Assembly: GCA_013368445.1 (NCBI GenBank)
Contig: JAACJO010000003.1
Span: 62,001-126,000, forward strand
Source: Leucocoprinus leucothites
Taxonomy: Eukaryota; Basidiomycota; Agaricomycetes; Agaricales; Agaricaceae
Length of the DNA stretch: 64,000 bases
Direction of reading: 5' to 3'
Under the pieces are notes generated by a model that had not been told where the DNA came from, searched no databases, and saw nothing but the letters and a program-made list of their open reading frames with translations. Made by a program: the position numbers and the translations under genes. The first letter of the stretch is position 1. Every line of letters starts with the position of its first letter. This document shows, in pieces, positions 35,035 through 48,383 of this stretch.

Positions 35035-38000
35035 TCAGACTAAGGTCTTCAAGACTTCTAGGGTCCTAGAGAACCTTATGGCCAAATCATCCGAATATCT
35101 GCATACAGAGCTTGCCCATCGATTAACGGAATGGACAAGCATATAATGCCAGTGAGGAATGCAACCAGCGATGCACACCATACAGTAATACACTGTATGT
35201 ATCATAGAACCATACCATATCTCAAAATTCACTGTAACTGTCGAATAAATATTCTGTGTCTGAGCAATAATCCCTTGACTCACCACCTGTTCCTTCTCTT
35301 TACCTTTGGAAGGTAGCCACTGTGAAGTAGCCTGCCACTCTGAGTCTACTTCAGCTGCCATATTGCTATACATCTCTGCATGGCAATGAGCATATGCCAT
35401 AAATCCTTGCTTGTCTTCTGCCACCTTGGCCATTTGCTCCCAAGTGAGCTGCATCTTAATGAATGACTTCTTGGGGCAGCAAAACTCTTCATTCAAGATT
35501 TCAAGTTCTTAGCAAAGATGATCAAGGAGAGCTCATTCACGAAACCAATGGGCACGTTCAACTGCAACAGTACAAATTGAGACAGAAACAACCAATATAA
35601 AACAGACTCACCTTCAATCATCTAGTGATCAGGGGGGGTTGATTGAGGCTTTCTGATGGACCAATACCAGGGATCCTGAACTAATGAATCACCAGACCGA
35701 TGAGTTTCAAACAGGCTCTTCACCCAAAGATTGTCTTCAGTCAGAGGTGCCAAGTTGTCTGTTGCATCCAGGTTTTCAAGAACTTTATAAACATCCTGAT
35801 AATGCATGACTAAGTATGACAGTTGCTCTTGAACCTTGGATTTGGCTACACAAACGGTCTTCTTATCATGTCCCAAGCCTCCAACCTTTCCCAAAATATT
35901 TAGGTGATCCCTATGATGAATCCAGTCATGTATTGCACGAAGCACATCAAAGATGTGACCTCTTCAAAGAAGAATCTCGGCTTGAGCAGCTTCTCCGAGA
36001 CCAAGTTCACTGCACTGAGATGTTGAAAAAGTAGAAGGCAAGAAGAGCTTGGTCTCCTGTAAGTGATCTTCATCTATGGGCAAGAGGAAACACTGAAGCT
36101 GGGGGAATAGCTCAAGCTGTTGCTCTCACCAATGGTGCAGCCTATCAACCAAGGGCATCTCCTCTACGTCTTCATCATCCTCATCGAGCATAAGGCTTTT
36201 ATGAGCTGGATTCAAGCTAAAATTATACTTTATGTGAGTGTGAGCCCAGTCTAGAGGCATTATCAATAACAAACAGTATAACCCTTGTAGGACTAGGTTG
36301 GTAATACCAAAATTTTGATATAATTCTGCTTCAACAAGTTCAGTGTGTACAAAGACTCGTGAGGGTGCTAATGATGTATTAGATCGAGTGACTACACCAA
36401 AATAAAAATCAAACCTTGGTTGTCGACTTCAAACACCAAAGGATTGGATTTTACTGCATTGATGTGGGACTGCCACTCATCAATAATATGTTTTGGCATG
36501 GCCTGTGAGAAGCCATCAAATGCTTTTTGTTGCTTTTGAAGCTCTTCATACCATCACTTAGCCTGCCAACCCAGGGAGCAACCTGATAATAATCAGTAAT
36601 CCATACACATATCAAGTGATAGTATACCAATCTGGATTATTTTATGCCAGTTCCAATATCCATTAAAGTCATCTAATGTATTGTGGCGATGACCCTCATT
36701 GAGTTCTTTTGTTGAATCTGCAGCATGATTTTGCTCGGACCATGTGCTTTTGATCCCTTCACTGCATGACATGCCCATGTATGGTTTGTAATAGAAGGAG
36801 TGATGGATTTGACATTTTATGTTGTGGCCACAGATGTGCATCTTGGGGATTGCACCTTTCATCTCCTTGATCTTGTCTACAAGCAGCTCAAAATGCTTGT
36901 GGAAGTGCGTCTCAATATTGATGCTATACTGACACCAGATGTCATAGCTCAGCAGGATCCAGGGATACTTCAGGGCTTCCATCCCAAGAGCATGCACAAG
37001 TGCATAGTCTGTTCTAGCAAACCTACAATGAATCAGTCACATATCAGAGGAGGAACTACATAAACTCACACTTCTCCTTTAAGAAGGTCAACCATCCCTT
37101 GGGCTAGCCATGTCTGGTGCCGGAGGCACTGAATGCCTACAACTCCTGAAACAGCTGCATCCTTGAATTTGGTGTGATCTTGCTGACAAACTACCTTCAA
37201 TTTCACACAAGTAGTTTTCTGAACTTAGTTGAATACATGTGACTCATACAATGTAAGGTGAAATACAAATGCTGCTTGACTTCTTAATGTTTTTCAAATG
37301 TGTCTTGTAAGCGGTGTTCTCAACAAAGTATGCATTTCCTGTGTTCCGAGCAGTGTCATTAGGGTTGTTATTCTTCTGCTTGCACTGGAGCTTGAAGTTC
37401 CCGTCTGCTGAAATGAAAAGAGTATAGATATGGCTATAAGAAATCAGACCAGGAACTTCAAGCAAGAGAGCATCACTTACATTTCACTCTTGGAAGCAAA
37501 CTTCATCTCATCATCCTTGACATTGAACCCAATCTCAGGACATGCTGGACAATGAACTGTAAGGGAATTCAGACATTGATGGGTTAAAAGTGAGTCAATT
37601 CCATGTTCCTGGCCTGCCCATTGACGGAGTGACAAGTAATGCCAGAACCGCATAACAAGCAACATTGAAGGATAGCAATCCTGTTGCATAAGTGAGATCA
37701 GGCAAAGATCTCTGATTGAAGAGTGACGTACTTTGACATGATGTAGGAAGGTGGCATTGGTGCACATCTTCAAAGCATTGTCGTAGTCATATGCTGAGCT
37801 TTTTGCACTCAGGGAATAATGATGGAAGTCTTTGAGAACCTCAAAGGTAAACACTGTTTGAGGGTTCTTTGCTGTTGAGGGAAATAGTTGATGATGAATC
37901 AATTGAGCTATTTGATCATAAGAGTGGTCTGGCAGCAAGCAGATGCAAAAGCCAATCTGGCAATTGTGGATCCTGTTGATATGCACAGCAGTGAAGTCAA

Positions 38001-38568
38001 TGGTAGAACCCACATTTAAGGGGCAGGTGCTACCATTGTGACCCAAATAGATGGCAAAGCTGAGATCATGAAGCAATGCTTTCTTGAAGTATAACCCCAT
38101 CCACTCCTGGATGCGATGGAATGGATGGTTGGTGTGCTGGTCAATAATACATGAAGAGCAGACAGGTCTAGAGTAGAAGCATTCCAGGCAGCGATAATGA
38201 GCAGGATGTTGGATACAGTGATCTTGATTTCTTGCCGCATCTACCCCAAATTTGGTATCGCAGGCAGTGCATGTGAGATTGACATGCTCGTTGTATTCCT
38301 GAGCAAGTATCTTGGCTTGAATTATCCCCAAAATATCTGGAGAGAACAATTCCATCCTGGCAGACATAGTCTGTTTAAGAGAATTAGATGGAGATATACA
38401 AGCAGACAGGAAGTACATTACCTGTTGTCGTGTGGACAACTGGTTTGCATGGTTGCACTCTGGGTCCTCTGCCCTAAACCCTTCGGCCTCTTGCTCCACC
38501 TCTTCTATCCTGGCTGCTTTCAGCAGCTCAGCCATCATTTTTAGGTGAGGAACACTGGTACCAGCCAT
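35035..38568 (-). pseudogene. KDZ (Kyakuja-Dileera-Zisupton) transposase with CxC2-like zinc region, multi-exon
   Basis: Read right to left. The exon 38568-37477 (363 codons) starts MAGTSVPHLKMMAELLKAAR and carries the cysteine-rich region (CTACDTKFG, YRCLECFYSRPVCSSC), HPFHRIQEWMGLYF, LGHNGSTCP, HNCQIGFCIC, FTFEVLKDFHHYSLSAKSSA and LTVHCPACPEIG. Next come FISADGNFKLQCKQKN and AYFVENTAYKTHL (37,244-37,465), SGVVGIQCLRHQTWLAQGMVD (~37,080-37,170) and YDIWCQYSINIETHF, IPKMHICGHNIKCQIHHSFY, NEGHRHNTLDD (36,593-36,997). Last are a segment at 35,622-35,945 and LNEEFCCPKKSFI near the C-terminus (~35,480). This is the standard KDZ order. Joins contain possible introns and some stops, so it may be inactive. 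KDZ elements are known from Agaricomycetes, where they are often near TET/JBP genes; I see none here. Confidence 0.85.
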
Positions 38569-39009
38569 AACTTGAACATCTTGCCTAGGCCATTTGCTAG
38601 GTCATCTTTTTTCAACGTCAATGAGCCCTTTTGGAAGTCCCTTTGACTTGGGCATGGAGAAAACTCTGGTCAAGGCAAGGTGAGCAGTGAGACAATAGAT
38701 GCATAACCTCCGTCGAATTTTTTGTTTATTACACTATTGCAATTGATGTGTCAGTCCTTGGGTATGATGTTATGCTATGGTGTATATAGTTATCAGAATG
38801 AGAACCATGTTCTCAAGCACCCGAGATTTCAGCTTAGGGCAAATAAATTCCTGATAAATTATTACCTACATGGCCAAGTTGCTACAGGAAATAAAGTTCA
38901 ATAGTCTAACCCAAACAGAGTGCAAGTATACTATTTGGAATATGGCATATGACTTTTCCTTTATAGGGACCTTTGACTACCATAATCCCAGACATTTTAT
39001 CTCCATACT

Positions 39010-41990
39010 CTAAGATCTGATAGCGCTTCCCCCAGAATTTTCCCTCCTCCAAGCAGTAGACAAGCTGCCCTTTGTCCGTTGGAGGACATGGTTCAATGTA
39101 TTTGTAGGGAACAAGAAGAAATTTTGAAGTAGGTGGCAGAAGGAAAACATGAATTTTATCCTTGTCAAGACTCTTGAAAAAACCAACATTGTCATCCCAG
39201 AGACCCTCTTCATACTCTGAATTACTCTGGATGGTAACCTTGAGAGAGCCAAATTTCCTGAGCTGGGGAAGTTGGGTGAGCCAAAAGAATGAAGCTTGAG
39301 TTCAATGAGTAAGCATGTAGTTGGGGGCTTTGGGAGAGACTCACAAATAGTGGGTTGCTCAACCTCCTGATTGGCAAGAGCTCGGTCATGAGCACAGGGA
39401 GCCCAATAAGCATCATTACTGTTAAGAGGTGGAGTGGCCTCCAGTTCCAGTGTCCTTGGACGATTGTGAGCAGGGAGAAGGGACTTGAAGTTTGGGACAA
39501 GGTGGGCCATATATTCGAGCATATTATCGGCATTGACCTGATACCATTCATTCTCTTCTCTATAGAGGAATAAGAATTAAGGCATACATCCAAAAAACAA
39601 TAATTGACATACAGTTCAAAAGCCATATCTTGAATTCTGATCTGTTGCAATATACTGGTGTGGATGGAGAGAGCTTGCATCTCAACTTGAGCAATTCCTA
39701 ATTGAGAAACCGAGATCATAGTGCTGAAGCAACCTTTGAGCAGGCCTTCAGTGATGACCACCAAGAGCTTCTCTAAGTGATCAAACTTGGGATCTTGTGT
39801 CTGGGTGATTACAACTCTTGCATTGGGGTCATGTGGAGGTGGTTTTCTGAACTAATGAATGACAACAGAGAATTGAATGAAAGGGATGGAGACAGTAACT
39901 GGCAGTAGCTTTAAATGGTCAGTAAAATGAAACACCTGGCAAATGGGGAGCAACTCACTGAATGAAAGGGATCATGAACTGTTGCAATGAATTCTTCCTC
40001 GTTAATAGATGTGACAAACCCAACATAACCTAGATTTGGTCCAAAGGCAACACAAACCTGGTCTCCAACTTTAAAATATTTCTGAAGAAGATACAGAGGG
40101 AGAAGAACAATTTCAAAAACGTCCAACAAATACACATGGGCATGTGTTGAGGCCAAAGCCTTAACAATACCAGTAGAACCTGTATACATTGAGCCTACTA
40201 CCTTCATGTGATCTCCCACCTTGAGCTCCCTAGTGGCTGCCACACAAAATAAGTGGAGTTTGGTGGCTGATGGGATTGCTACTGAATCCAAGAATAGGCA
40301 CATCTGGTCAACCAAGGGGTAGACAGGGATGTGATGATATTTGGATGGTGATAGAGTGGTGAGAAGGAAGCCAGAGGAGTCGAAAAAATAATGGGTATGA
40401 TGGAAGTGTTGGGAAGTATCTCTATATTCCTGGCAATATTTAAAGTGGATATATCTTGTATGTGAAGTATCAATGGAAAGATTTCCCTTGTTGGAAACTG
40501 TGATAGCTTGATTTGGGTTGGACGGAGCTAGGGGCAGCCTCTTTCTTGAAAGCTTGACTGGTAATGAATTGGAATAGTACTGGATGTGGGGAACTAACAT
40601 GACATCCAAATTTTGACTGTCAATATGGTGAATGAAAGCTAGGTTGTTAATGTATGGTCACGCTTTGAGGCAAACCCAGTTACCAGCTTGAGGGGTAAAT
40701 TGAGGCCTTGGGCAGTTCAACAAATTCATTCCCTCCAAAAAAGTGACTGCTCATATTTCCCACCACCTTACACCTGGTAGTCTCCTATAGATCACGATGA
40801 CATCTGCCCACTCCCAAGCTTCAATATATACATGACCTAAACCCCCTTTATGTGCAAAAGCACTCTGGGGTAAGCAGAATTTCAGGGATGCCACAGTGTT
40901 ATTGCATAGCCCCTCTGTGTGCTCATAATGTTATAGTGACACCAGCCTGGTCCTAAGCTGGCACAATAAGTATCAGGTTGATCTTATCAAAGGGGACTCC
41001 TTCTCGGTAAGCGACAAAGTTGTTTACTAAGTCAGAGTTATAATACGGTGATTATAATAGTAAAGACTTCAGTAATTGAGATCTTAGAGCTTAAGTTCAA
41101 TTCAACTTTGTATAGATAAAGGCTCGTATTGAGTCTCCACCTAACCAAGTAGAAATGATGTTTCTCCTTGGTAGATATCAACAACTTATATATGATACAA
41201 GTCTGTATCTAATATTAACTAGGGCTAAGGGCTTCTAATGAAAGAAGAGAAGCATACAGCTTCCTTAATGTTAATTAAACTATATAAGACGCGATCTGTC
41301 AAAGAAGCTTTAGAAGTTCTTCTAAAGAAGTTCTTCTTTGATCATCTGATCGATCACAAGATAAGTCCAAATATAGCACAGCTATATTTAATAATCACAT
41401 GTCATCAAAATGTAAACAAAACCAAACAAACAATAACAAGTTATAACAAGTCAAGATAAATGAGTCAAAACAAACTAGAAAATATGAAGACAAATAAAAG
41501 GAAAACATAATTGCAATATTACTTAAGTAAAGCTAATATCGACTTTGTATTGTAGATGGAACAAATGCTAGATATAATCAATATACATAACACATAAATT
41601 CATTTCACTGTCAAATACTCTGAACCAAGCTGGAAGAAAGGCTTAGGCAATATTACAGTTCAGATGTGAAGGTACATACCCTGATGGGTACCTCCCAAAG
41701 CTCCCAGTCACCCTCTGCTGGCAGTATTCCATACTCCATATAATGGTACCCTTCGCTCCTATCACCCACTGGAAGGGTGCCACAATTGGTCATCCATCTT
41801 CTCTCCAGTGCATCCACAAATGCATTTTGTTGGTTGTCCTCCAGGTTTCTCTGTGCATACTCACTCACATCCTCCTCGAGATCTCTATCATTATCAACAA
41901 AATCTAAATACAACAACAGTTAGTAGGGAAAGGAACTGAAAGAGCCAACTTACCATCATCGTCTTCACCCTTACCCTCATCATCCTCATC
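39010..41990 (-). pseudogene. Spt5-like KOW-repeat protein, copy 2 (KOW-2), split by a solo LTR
   Basis: It is homologous to KOW-1. The acidic N-terminus (VDGDDEDDEGKGEDDDG, ~41,955-42,005) is followed by DLEEDVSEYAQRNLEDNQQN and the NGN-like GDWELWEVPIRV (41,653-41,916). After the LTR (40,929-41,592) come NWVCLKA*PYINNLAFIHHI (~40,640-40,690), LKVGDHMKVVGSMYTGSTGI and YFKVGDQVCVAFGPNLGYVG (39,911-40,609), the GIAQVEMQAL...LQQIRIQDMAFEL module (39,600-39,764) and a C-terminal KOW-like VYCLEEGKFWGKRYQI...VVKGPYKG (~38,950-39,065). Stops are TGA for Arg. It sits 440 bp upstream of the KDZ gene, same strand, as KOW-1 sits 519 bp upstream of Plavaka. Confidence 0.55.
40929..41592 (-). mobile_element. 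Solo LTR of gypsy-A family, 664 bp, with CATAA target duplication
   Basis: It starts TGTTATAGTGACACC and ends ATACATAACA (TG...CA). CATAA is found directly before (40924-40928) and directly after (41593-41597). It is highly similar along its length to 46997-47651, the 3' LTR of gypsy-A. No internal retroelement sequence is attached, so it is a solo LTR left by LTR-LTR recombination. Orientation was taken from gypsy-A. Confidence 0.9.
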
Positions 41991-42069
41991 ATCACCATCA
42001 ACATCTGCTTTCAAATCAAGATATTGGTTTCAGGAATGAGAGGCATTATGAGAGATCTTATGAGAGGTT

Positions 42070-44400
42070 TTACGAGAGGTCCTTGTTGACTTGGTCACGG
42101 GCAGAAGGCATCAAGTCCTATACCAGGAAGGAATGCAAACAAGACCTACCAAGTCTAAAGACTGCTCGTTGTCTGAATTATAAAGCTGTGGTATCTGACT
42201 AGTATTATTCTCCCTGTCATGAGCATTCACGTCACAACATTAGATGAAGTTCAGTACAAGGGTTGAAGGGCGTACACAAAGAGTGGGTCAACACCAGGAT
42301 CTATGGCCATGGCCTGTACAACATCCATAGATCCCTCATTGTCTGGATTGTGAATTTGTGGGATCTGGCTGACATATTCCAGAGGAGCATGTACATCAGT
42401 AGCACGGACCTAGCAAAAGACAGGAATATTAGGCAAAGGCACTGGTTATCTAGCATTGCAACTGGCCTCGTAAGGGCTAGATGTGGGCTGCTGGTTGCAA
42501 TACTTTAGCTAGAGGTATTCAAAGTGATCTATACACTCACAGGGTTGGTGGGCTCCTGCTCTGTGACCTCAATGTTATACTGCAAAATCCTGCAAGCATC
42601 TCTGATACTACCTCCGGCACTGAGAGCATAGCTCTGTGAAGAAGAAAAAGAGAGCTAAACACAAGTGTTTCAATATGCAATATCAGTAAAGCAACTTACC
42701 AGTTGAATACCTGAGTAAGGCTAGACAAAGTTTGAGTATTGGCCCAGCAGTGGCAAGAGTTGAACTTGCCTGCACCACAGAAGAACCTGACTTGAGAAAT
42801 ACTGTCAGATGCATGCCAAAACCAGGGAAGTGCATAAGAGAAATACTGAGGATGATATTCCAATATTATTCAATTGTGGGTGCGAGCTTCCAATTCTATT
42901 TCTCATGTTACTTTGGGGAGACTGCAATTGCAGGTGATGTGTCAGTACTGAACCCTGAAAATATTAACTGGAGGGCCTACAGGTGAATGGTTCATTGATA
43001 TGGCAGCCAGAGATATAAATTAGTAGAGAGCATCCACTAAACTATGATATGTTCTATTGATAAGGATAGCAGTATCTAGGCTCTAGAATTTGGGTTGTCG
43101 AAGTATGAACACAAATCATGCAGAAGGTAGGGGTAGGATTTGGAGGCATATTTGTTTAGGACAGGTCAGCATGTGATTGTATCCTTCTAATACCAAAGAA
43201 TAATTATCATTGGGGATGTTGTTGACAAGGATTAGACTCATTAGAGATCAAAGGCATGGTGATGAGGGCAATTTTATATATTTCTCAGTTACCCTATAAA
43301 GTCACATACAGTATATACCCATTCAATGCCAAACAGTGTAGCAAGACCAAACCCAGTAGTAGTATGGACCTTGAATGGTGCTGGTTACCTCACTGATAAC
43401 TCTAATGACTCCCAAGGTCAATATACCCACCAACCGTGCTCTTATTTAGGTTCAGCAATAGGTTGAGCAATCTGTGTTTCCATTGGCCCACTTGCCCTGA
43501 AAGAATCTCAGCTCATAATTATGTAGACTAATGCCTATCACTGATATAGGACTATTAAATATATACAAGGGCAGGGCCCCATGAAGCATTATGGTCTGAG
43601 AAGAACCTGGGAGACGTAGTTCATTACTAAGATTAACAGTGTCTTGCTTCCCCCTGTGTTTTTACCTCCTTGTATTGTAGGGCAGGCGCACTACCTGAGA
43701 TGACTAGTTGGGCAACCTTGCATAAATTCTACTTTTAAGCCCGATTAGAGACCACTGGCATCCCATTTGATCAAATATGGTATTTCATTCAACATGACTT
43801 GTGAGAGACAAGGCTCTCAAGCACACCATTTAGCAGAACAAGGTATCCCAGTTAATGATGTTCCATCATTACCATACTGATTATTGACCATGACAGTATC
43901 TAAATGGTTAGCTAGTTAAGCTCTTGCAAGTTCAAGGATGCAAAGAACACGAGGCTTTCTACAGGAAAACCCTTACATTCTGACTGAGTCTATTCCAGGA
44001 GAAACATACTAGTATATGGCTGATGTTCTATGACTTAGTTTGTGTAGATATCTATTGTGATGAGTCCTTTTTCCAGGCTATCACTGTGAGTTTTTGGTAG
44101 GTTTAGACCAATATTGATGACTCCCCACCCTTAGTATATATGTGATTTTGATGAATGAATTCATTAGTGGGACCCTGAGCCCAGAATGCACTGTAATGCA
44201 ACACTGTGCATACCTAGTCTCTCGAGTATGAGGCCTGACATTTCAACTTCAGGTCTCCAGTAATATCAGCCTTGACTCAGGCTTGTCATAGCAGATGAGT
44301 TCAGCATCCACACTCAGAAAAATTACATCTAATATCAGACAGTACTCATATATTCAAACACAGATAATGTTGACCCACTCAGAAAGATTTGTGAGCATGG
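42070..44400. other. No gene recognised
   Basis: CpG-poor sequence with scattered short open stretches (42,263-42,508 and 42,732-42,986, plus strand) lacking known motifs or copies. No transposon ends are visible. It probably holds old repeats. Confidence 0.4.
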
Positions 44401-44472
44401 GTAGATGTTGACAGAGCCATCACTCATTCTGCACAATGTGCATCTTCTCCCAGCAAGAGAGTGCAATGTGAA

Positions 44473-46995
44473 CTATGGCTGTACTATGCATGAGGTTGTG
44501 TGCATGGGAAGTATGATCCATAGCCTGGTGAGGGGACATGTCATGTTGTCAATTAGTAAGGACAGTGTATCAGATGGGCTAACACTAACAAAGTCTGCAA
44601 TTGGGAGGCGATATTCCAGCTCTTGGTCAATACAATGCTTGAGCATTTGGTGGGCTTCACTTTCAGGGTTTTCCTCTGCATACAATGTGGCAGCCTCGAG
44701 TGCTATAGATGACTGAAAGAAATCCTTGTTCTTGACTTCAGCAAATACATGCTTGGTGACAATCTTCCATTTACAAGTATTGATGATACAGGAGAGGAGA
44801 GCATGGATAAGAAAAGGCCAAGCCTTGATACTGCCACTCTTGATAATGAGATAGTCAGGCCACTCAGTAGGAGGAGCATTGAGTGCAGTGGATGATCTTG
44901 TGTTGTTGACAATAAGGACTTCGGGGTGCTGAATGCATTAAAAGCTTAAGTGTGCTGCAGGGTGAGATCACCAGACTCACCTCTTTGTTAAAACCCATGT
45001 CATGCTTTGAAGTCTGTGGGTATCATGATTAGTAGAATAAGTCAAATGAATACAGACCTACCAATTTCCCTTGTCCCCTCAAGATGCCTTGGCAGGAGCA
45101 CAAGTTTCCAACTCAGGCTTTTTTTCATCCTCATCAGCAGTTGTGATATCTGGTTTGGAGGTGGGAGGAGCACTTGTGTGGTGTTAAGGCCCAAACAGTA
45201 TTAGCTGTGAAATTGTTAATTTCAATGATATAGTCAATATATTTGGTGACTGTATACACATTAAAGAACTCTACTATAAGACCCTTGTGTAACACCCACA
45301 TTTGCAAAAGCACAGCACATTTGCAAAACAACCATTAATGATCAAGAGTAACAAGAGGCTACAGAATGATGTTGAGACTTAGCAAATATGGTCAGGATGT
45401 GTACCCTATGACCCTTTGTGATCTTAGCCTGTAACCTGGGTATTGATCTGGTCAAAGTCTTTCTCAAAAGAACAATAGCAGACTAACTAATCAGAGATCA
45501 AAGGCTTAGCCTCAGGCATTTGTGCACATTCACAGAAGTCCTATCATTCCAACACCACTACAGCAGATGTATACCCTTTCATGAAAGACAGAGAAATTCC
45601 ACATGGCCACTAAATGACCCACTTGACTATAGAACCAGATTAGTGGAAACTAACAGGATATATCAGCACTTGACTACTGACTAGTAGACATTGTTACAGT
45701 CAGAAACAAGCTTTTGCGGAATAAGACAACAATCAGCAGTGATAAGAATCTCATTATATCAGATGAGCAGGGGAAAGCACACTTTTGCAAAAGGACATAT
45801 TAGCACTTAAACTCTAAAGAAACCCAGAGATACTTCTATTGGACAATCTTTTAATAAATGTCCTTTTATTATCAACAATGTGTATGTGTCATCCATGTAA
45901 TTACTCCTTTAGTACTTTTGTGAAACCAATATAAACCTTTCTTGAGCATATAGTCTAGCAAGGAATCTCACCTGCTAAGGCTATGCTTAGAGACTGTCCC
46001 ACATGACATATCTGAGTGAGTAGTAAAAGGTTTATTGAGTGTCCTTTGGTTATAGACCATTAAGGAATTGGAAAACACCTTTCAGGAAAGAACATTACTG
46101 TGAGATTCATATAAGTTCAGAGTGTGAAGAAGTCTGGAAAAGACTTATAAGCTGTATATTGCATCTAGTATCCAGGAGTGGTGCTAGTCAGTGTCAGTTG
46201 TATTGTGATAGTGCCAAGTGTTAGCAAAAGTGATGATTCATGAATACCACTCTATTACACTCCTGCATTCTAAGGGACTTGTAGTTGTGCCATGTTGCAT
46301 AACAAGGATTATTGAGTACCTTTTGTGAACTGGTCATTCCAGTACAAAACTGGTCTGCAGACAACTCCTATTATCTGTCATTATCAACCATTGCACTTTT
46401 GCAAAACACCTTCTTTATTGATTAACCTTCCACAAACTTGTATTGAGTTTAGGAGTATTGGTTGTTATTGTTATTAATATTACCTATCATTCACTATCTG
46501 ACTACTTTCCCTTTATTACCTTAACAATCACATTTCTGCCTCTTCAGTGGGAAGACATATGGCTAGCACAGCAATGAGGGGAGGGCATGACAAATGGAAT
46601 GTCAATGTTAAATAGGTTTCCAGCTTGGGTCTGGGTATCCCTAAGTTGGGGTTTCTGGAAAGAAATAAGAAGTTAGTATATATCAAGTCCATAAGTAAAT
46701 GAACTTACCTCCTTGATAAAATCATCTAATGCCCTGGAACCCTCATCTTTGGCATCTTCATCTTCAATAGTATGTTCACTAAGAGAGCTCTCTGATGAGC
46801 TCTGAATACCCTTTGGTTGTGCCTCCTCCTCCAATTCTTCCATACCCTCCTCCTCCTCATCAGATGGTGTGGTCCAGCACTGGGGCCTACCATGTTTACC
46901 ACCTTGGACAGATGGTGGGGCCTTGCCTTTGGGCCCTTGGTTGGTGGTGTTGGTGGTGGTGGGAGTGGAAGATGTTGCTGTGTGAAGGGCATAAT
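44473..46995 (-). CDS. Uncharacterised multi-exon gene, cut at its 5' side by gypsy-A
   Basis: Two convincing coding blocks lie on the minus strand. The first ends at 46709 with a clean donor (GAG|GTAAGTTC); it is Thr/Pro-rich, then acidic (TTPSDEEEEGMEELEEEAQP, SSLSEHTIEDEDAKDEGSRA). The second begins after an acceptor (CATTCAG|, ~44,930) with HPEVLIVNNTRSSTALNAPP, then TEWPDYLIIKSG, CKWKIVTKHVFAEVKNKDFF, SSIALEAATLYAEENPESEA, ending near 44,473. I cannot name the family. The first block runs to the edge of the gypsy-A LTR at 46,997, so the insertion may have removed or displaced its 5' part. The linking exons between ~45,060 and 46,650 are not resolved. Confidence 0.35.
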
Positions 46996-46996
46996 G

Positions 46997-47651
46997 TGTT
47001 ATAGTGATGCTGGCCCAGTCCTAAGCTGGCACAATAAGTATCAACTTGATCTTATCAAAGGGGACTCCTTCTTGGTAAGCAACAAAGTTGTTTACAAGTC
47101 AGAGTTATAATACAGCAATTATAAGGGTAAAGACTTTTAGTATTTGAGTTCTTAGGAGCTTAAGTTCAATTTGACTTTGTAGATAAAGGCTCATATTGAG
47201 TCTCCACCTAACCAAGTAAAAACAATGTTTCTCCTTGGTAGATGTCAATGGCTTATATACAATACAAGTCTGTATCTAATATTAACTAGGGCTAAGGGCT
47301 TCTAATGAAAGAAGAGAAGTGTACCACTTTCTTAATACTAATTAAACTATATAAGACATGATCTGTCAAAGAAGCTTTAGAAGTTCTTCTAAAAAAGTTC
47401 TCCTTTGATCATCTGATTAGATCACAAGGTAAGTCCAAATATAGTGCAGCTATATCTAACAATCACATGTCATCAAAACATAAACAAACCAAACTAGTCA
47501 TAATGAGACAAAGTAAACAAGTCAACACAACATAAGAAAATACAAGAACAAATATAAGGAAAACATAATTACAATATTACCTTAAGTAAAGCTAATATCG
47601 ACTTTGCATTGTAAATGGAACAAATGCTAGATATAATCAATATACATAACA
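46997..47651 (-). repeat. Gypsy-A 3' LTR, 655 bp
   Basis: TGTTATAG...ATACATAACA, matching the solo LTR at 40,929-41,592. On the minus strand it is preceded by ATGAAAGGGATAG (47,652-47,664), a polypurine tract, as expected at an internal/LTR junction. No matching target duplication can be checked because the other end is off-window. Confidence 0.85.
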
Positions 47652-48383
47652 CTATCCCTTTCATAGCTAGGATGTCCACATCTTAGTAACTATCTAAGTC
47701 ACTAAGGTAAATTACCTTCACCATCTATGTTGAAGTTGGCTTCATCATCATAATAAGATTTGTAATTGCCATCTTCATATGGGGGTGTAAGGAGACAGTC
47801 TCCCTCATGGATGTGAGTAGTCTGATCATGATGGAGATGTCCATTTGGACTGCATCCTTGATGGTTTGGATGGGAGGAACAGACTGAGGTCTGGAGATGA
47901 CCATATTGTTGTCCTTGTGGTGTAGGTTTATGGCCTTGTCACAGTATAAAAGGAGGGTTGTAGGTGGGGCCAAGAGCAGTGGTGTTAATGGCTGTAGATG
48001 TTGGATTATGTTGTTCAGATTGAAGTCTGTTGATATTGGTGATGGGGGCACCATGATTACTGGTTGGTACACCAGACTATTGGGGCTATACTCTGGTAGA
48101 TCCAGAGATGGGCTGCAGAGCAAGAGCCTTGGTGGCATTGACTCCCTTGGTAATGGAAAGTGCTGCCAGAGCAACTGGGGGTAAGTCCTGTTGAGCAATT
48201 CCTGTATAAGGATTTCAGGAACAATACTTGGTAAAATAGCCAGGGGAAAAAGTGTCACACCAGGTGCAATGATATCCCAGGCAAAGCATCTTGATATGAC
48301 CCATTCTATGACATATGTCGCAGGTTCAACTAGGACATCCAGGCTGAGTTGTGTCTCAATTGGTATTTCAAGGAGGCTCATTA

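Noticed and set aside
46997..47651. Second solo LTR
   Set aside because: A purine tract lies directly upstream on the minus strand and ORF3/pol follow in order, so it is the 3' LTR of gypsy-A.
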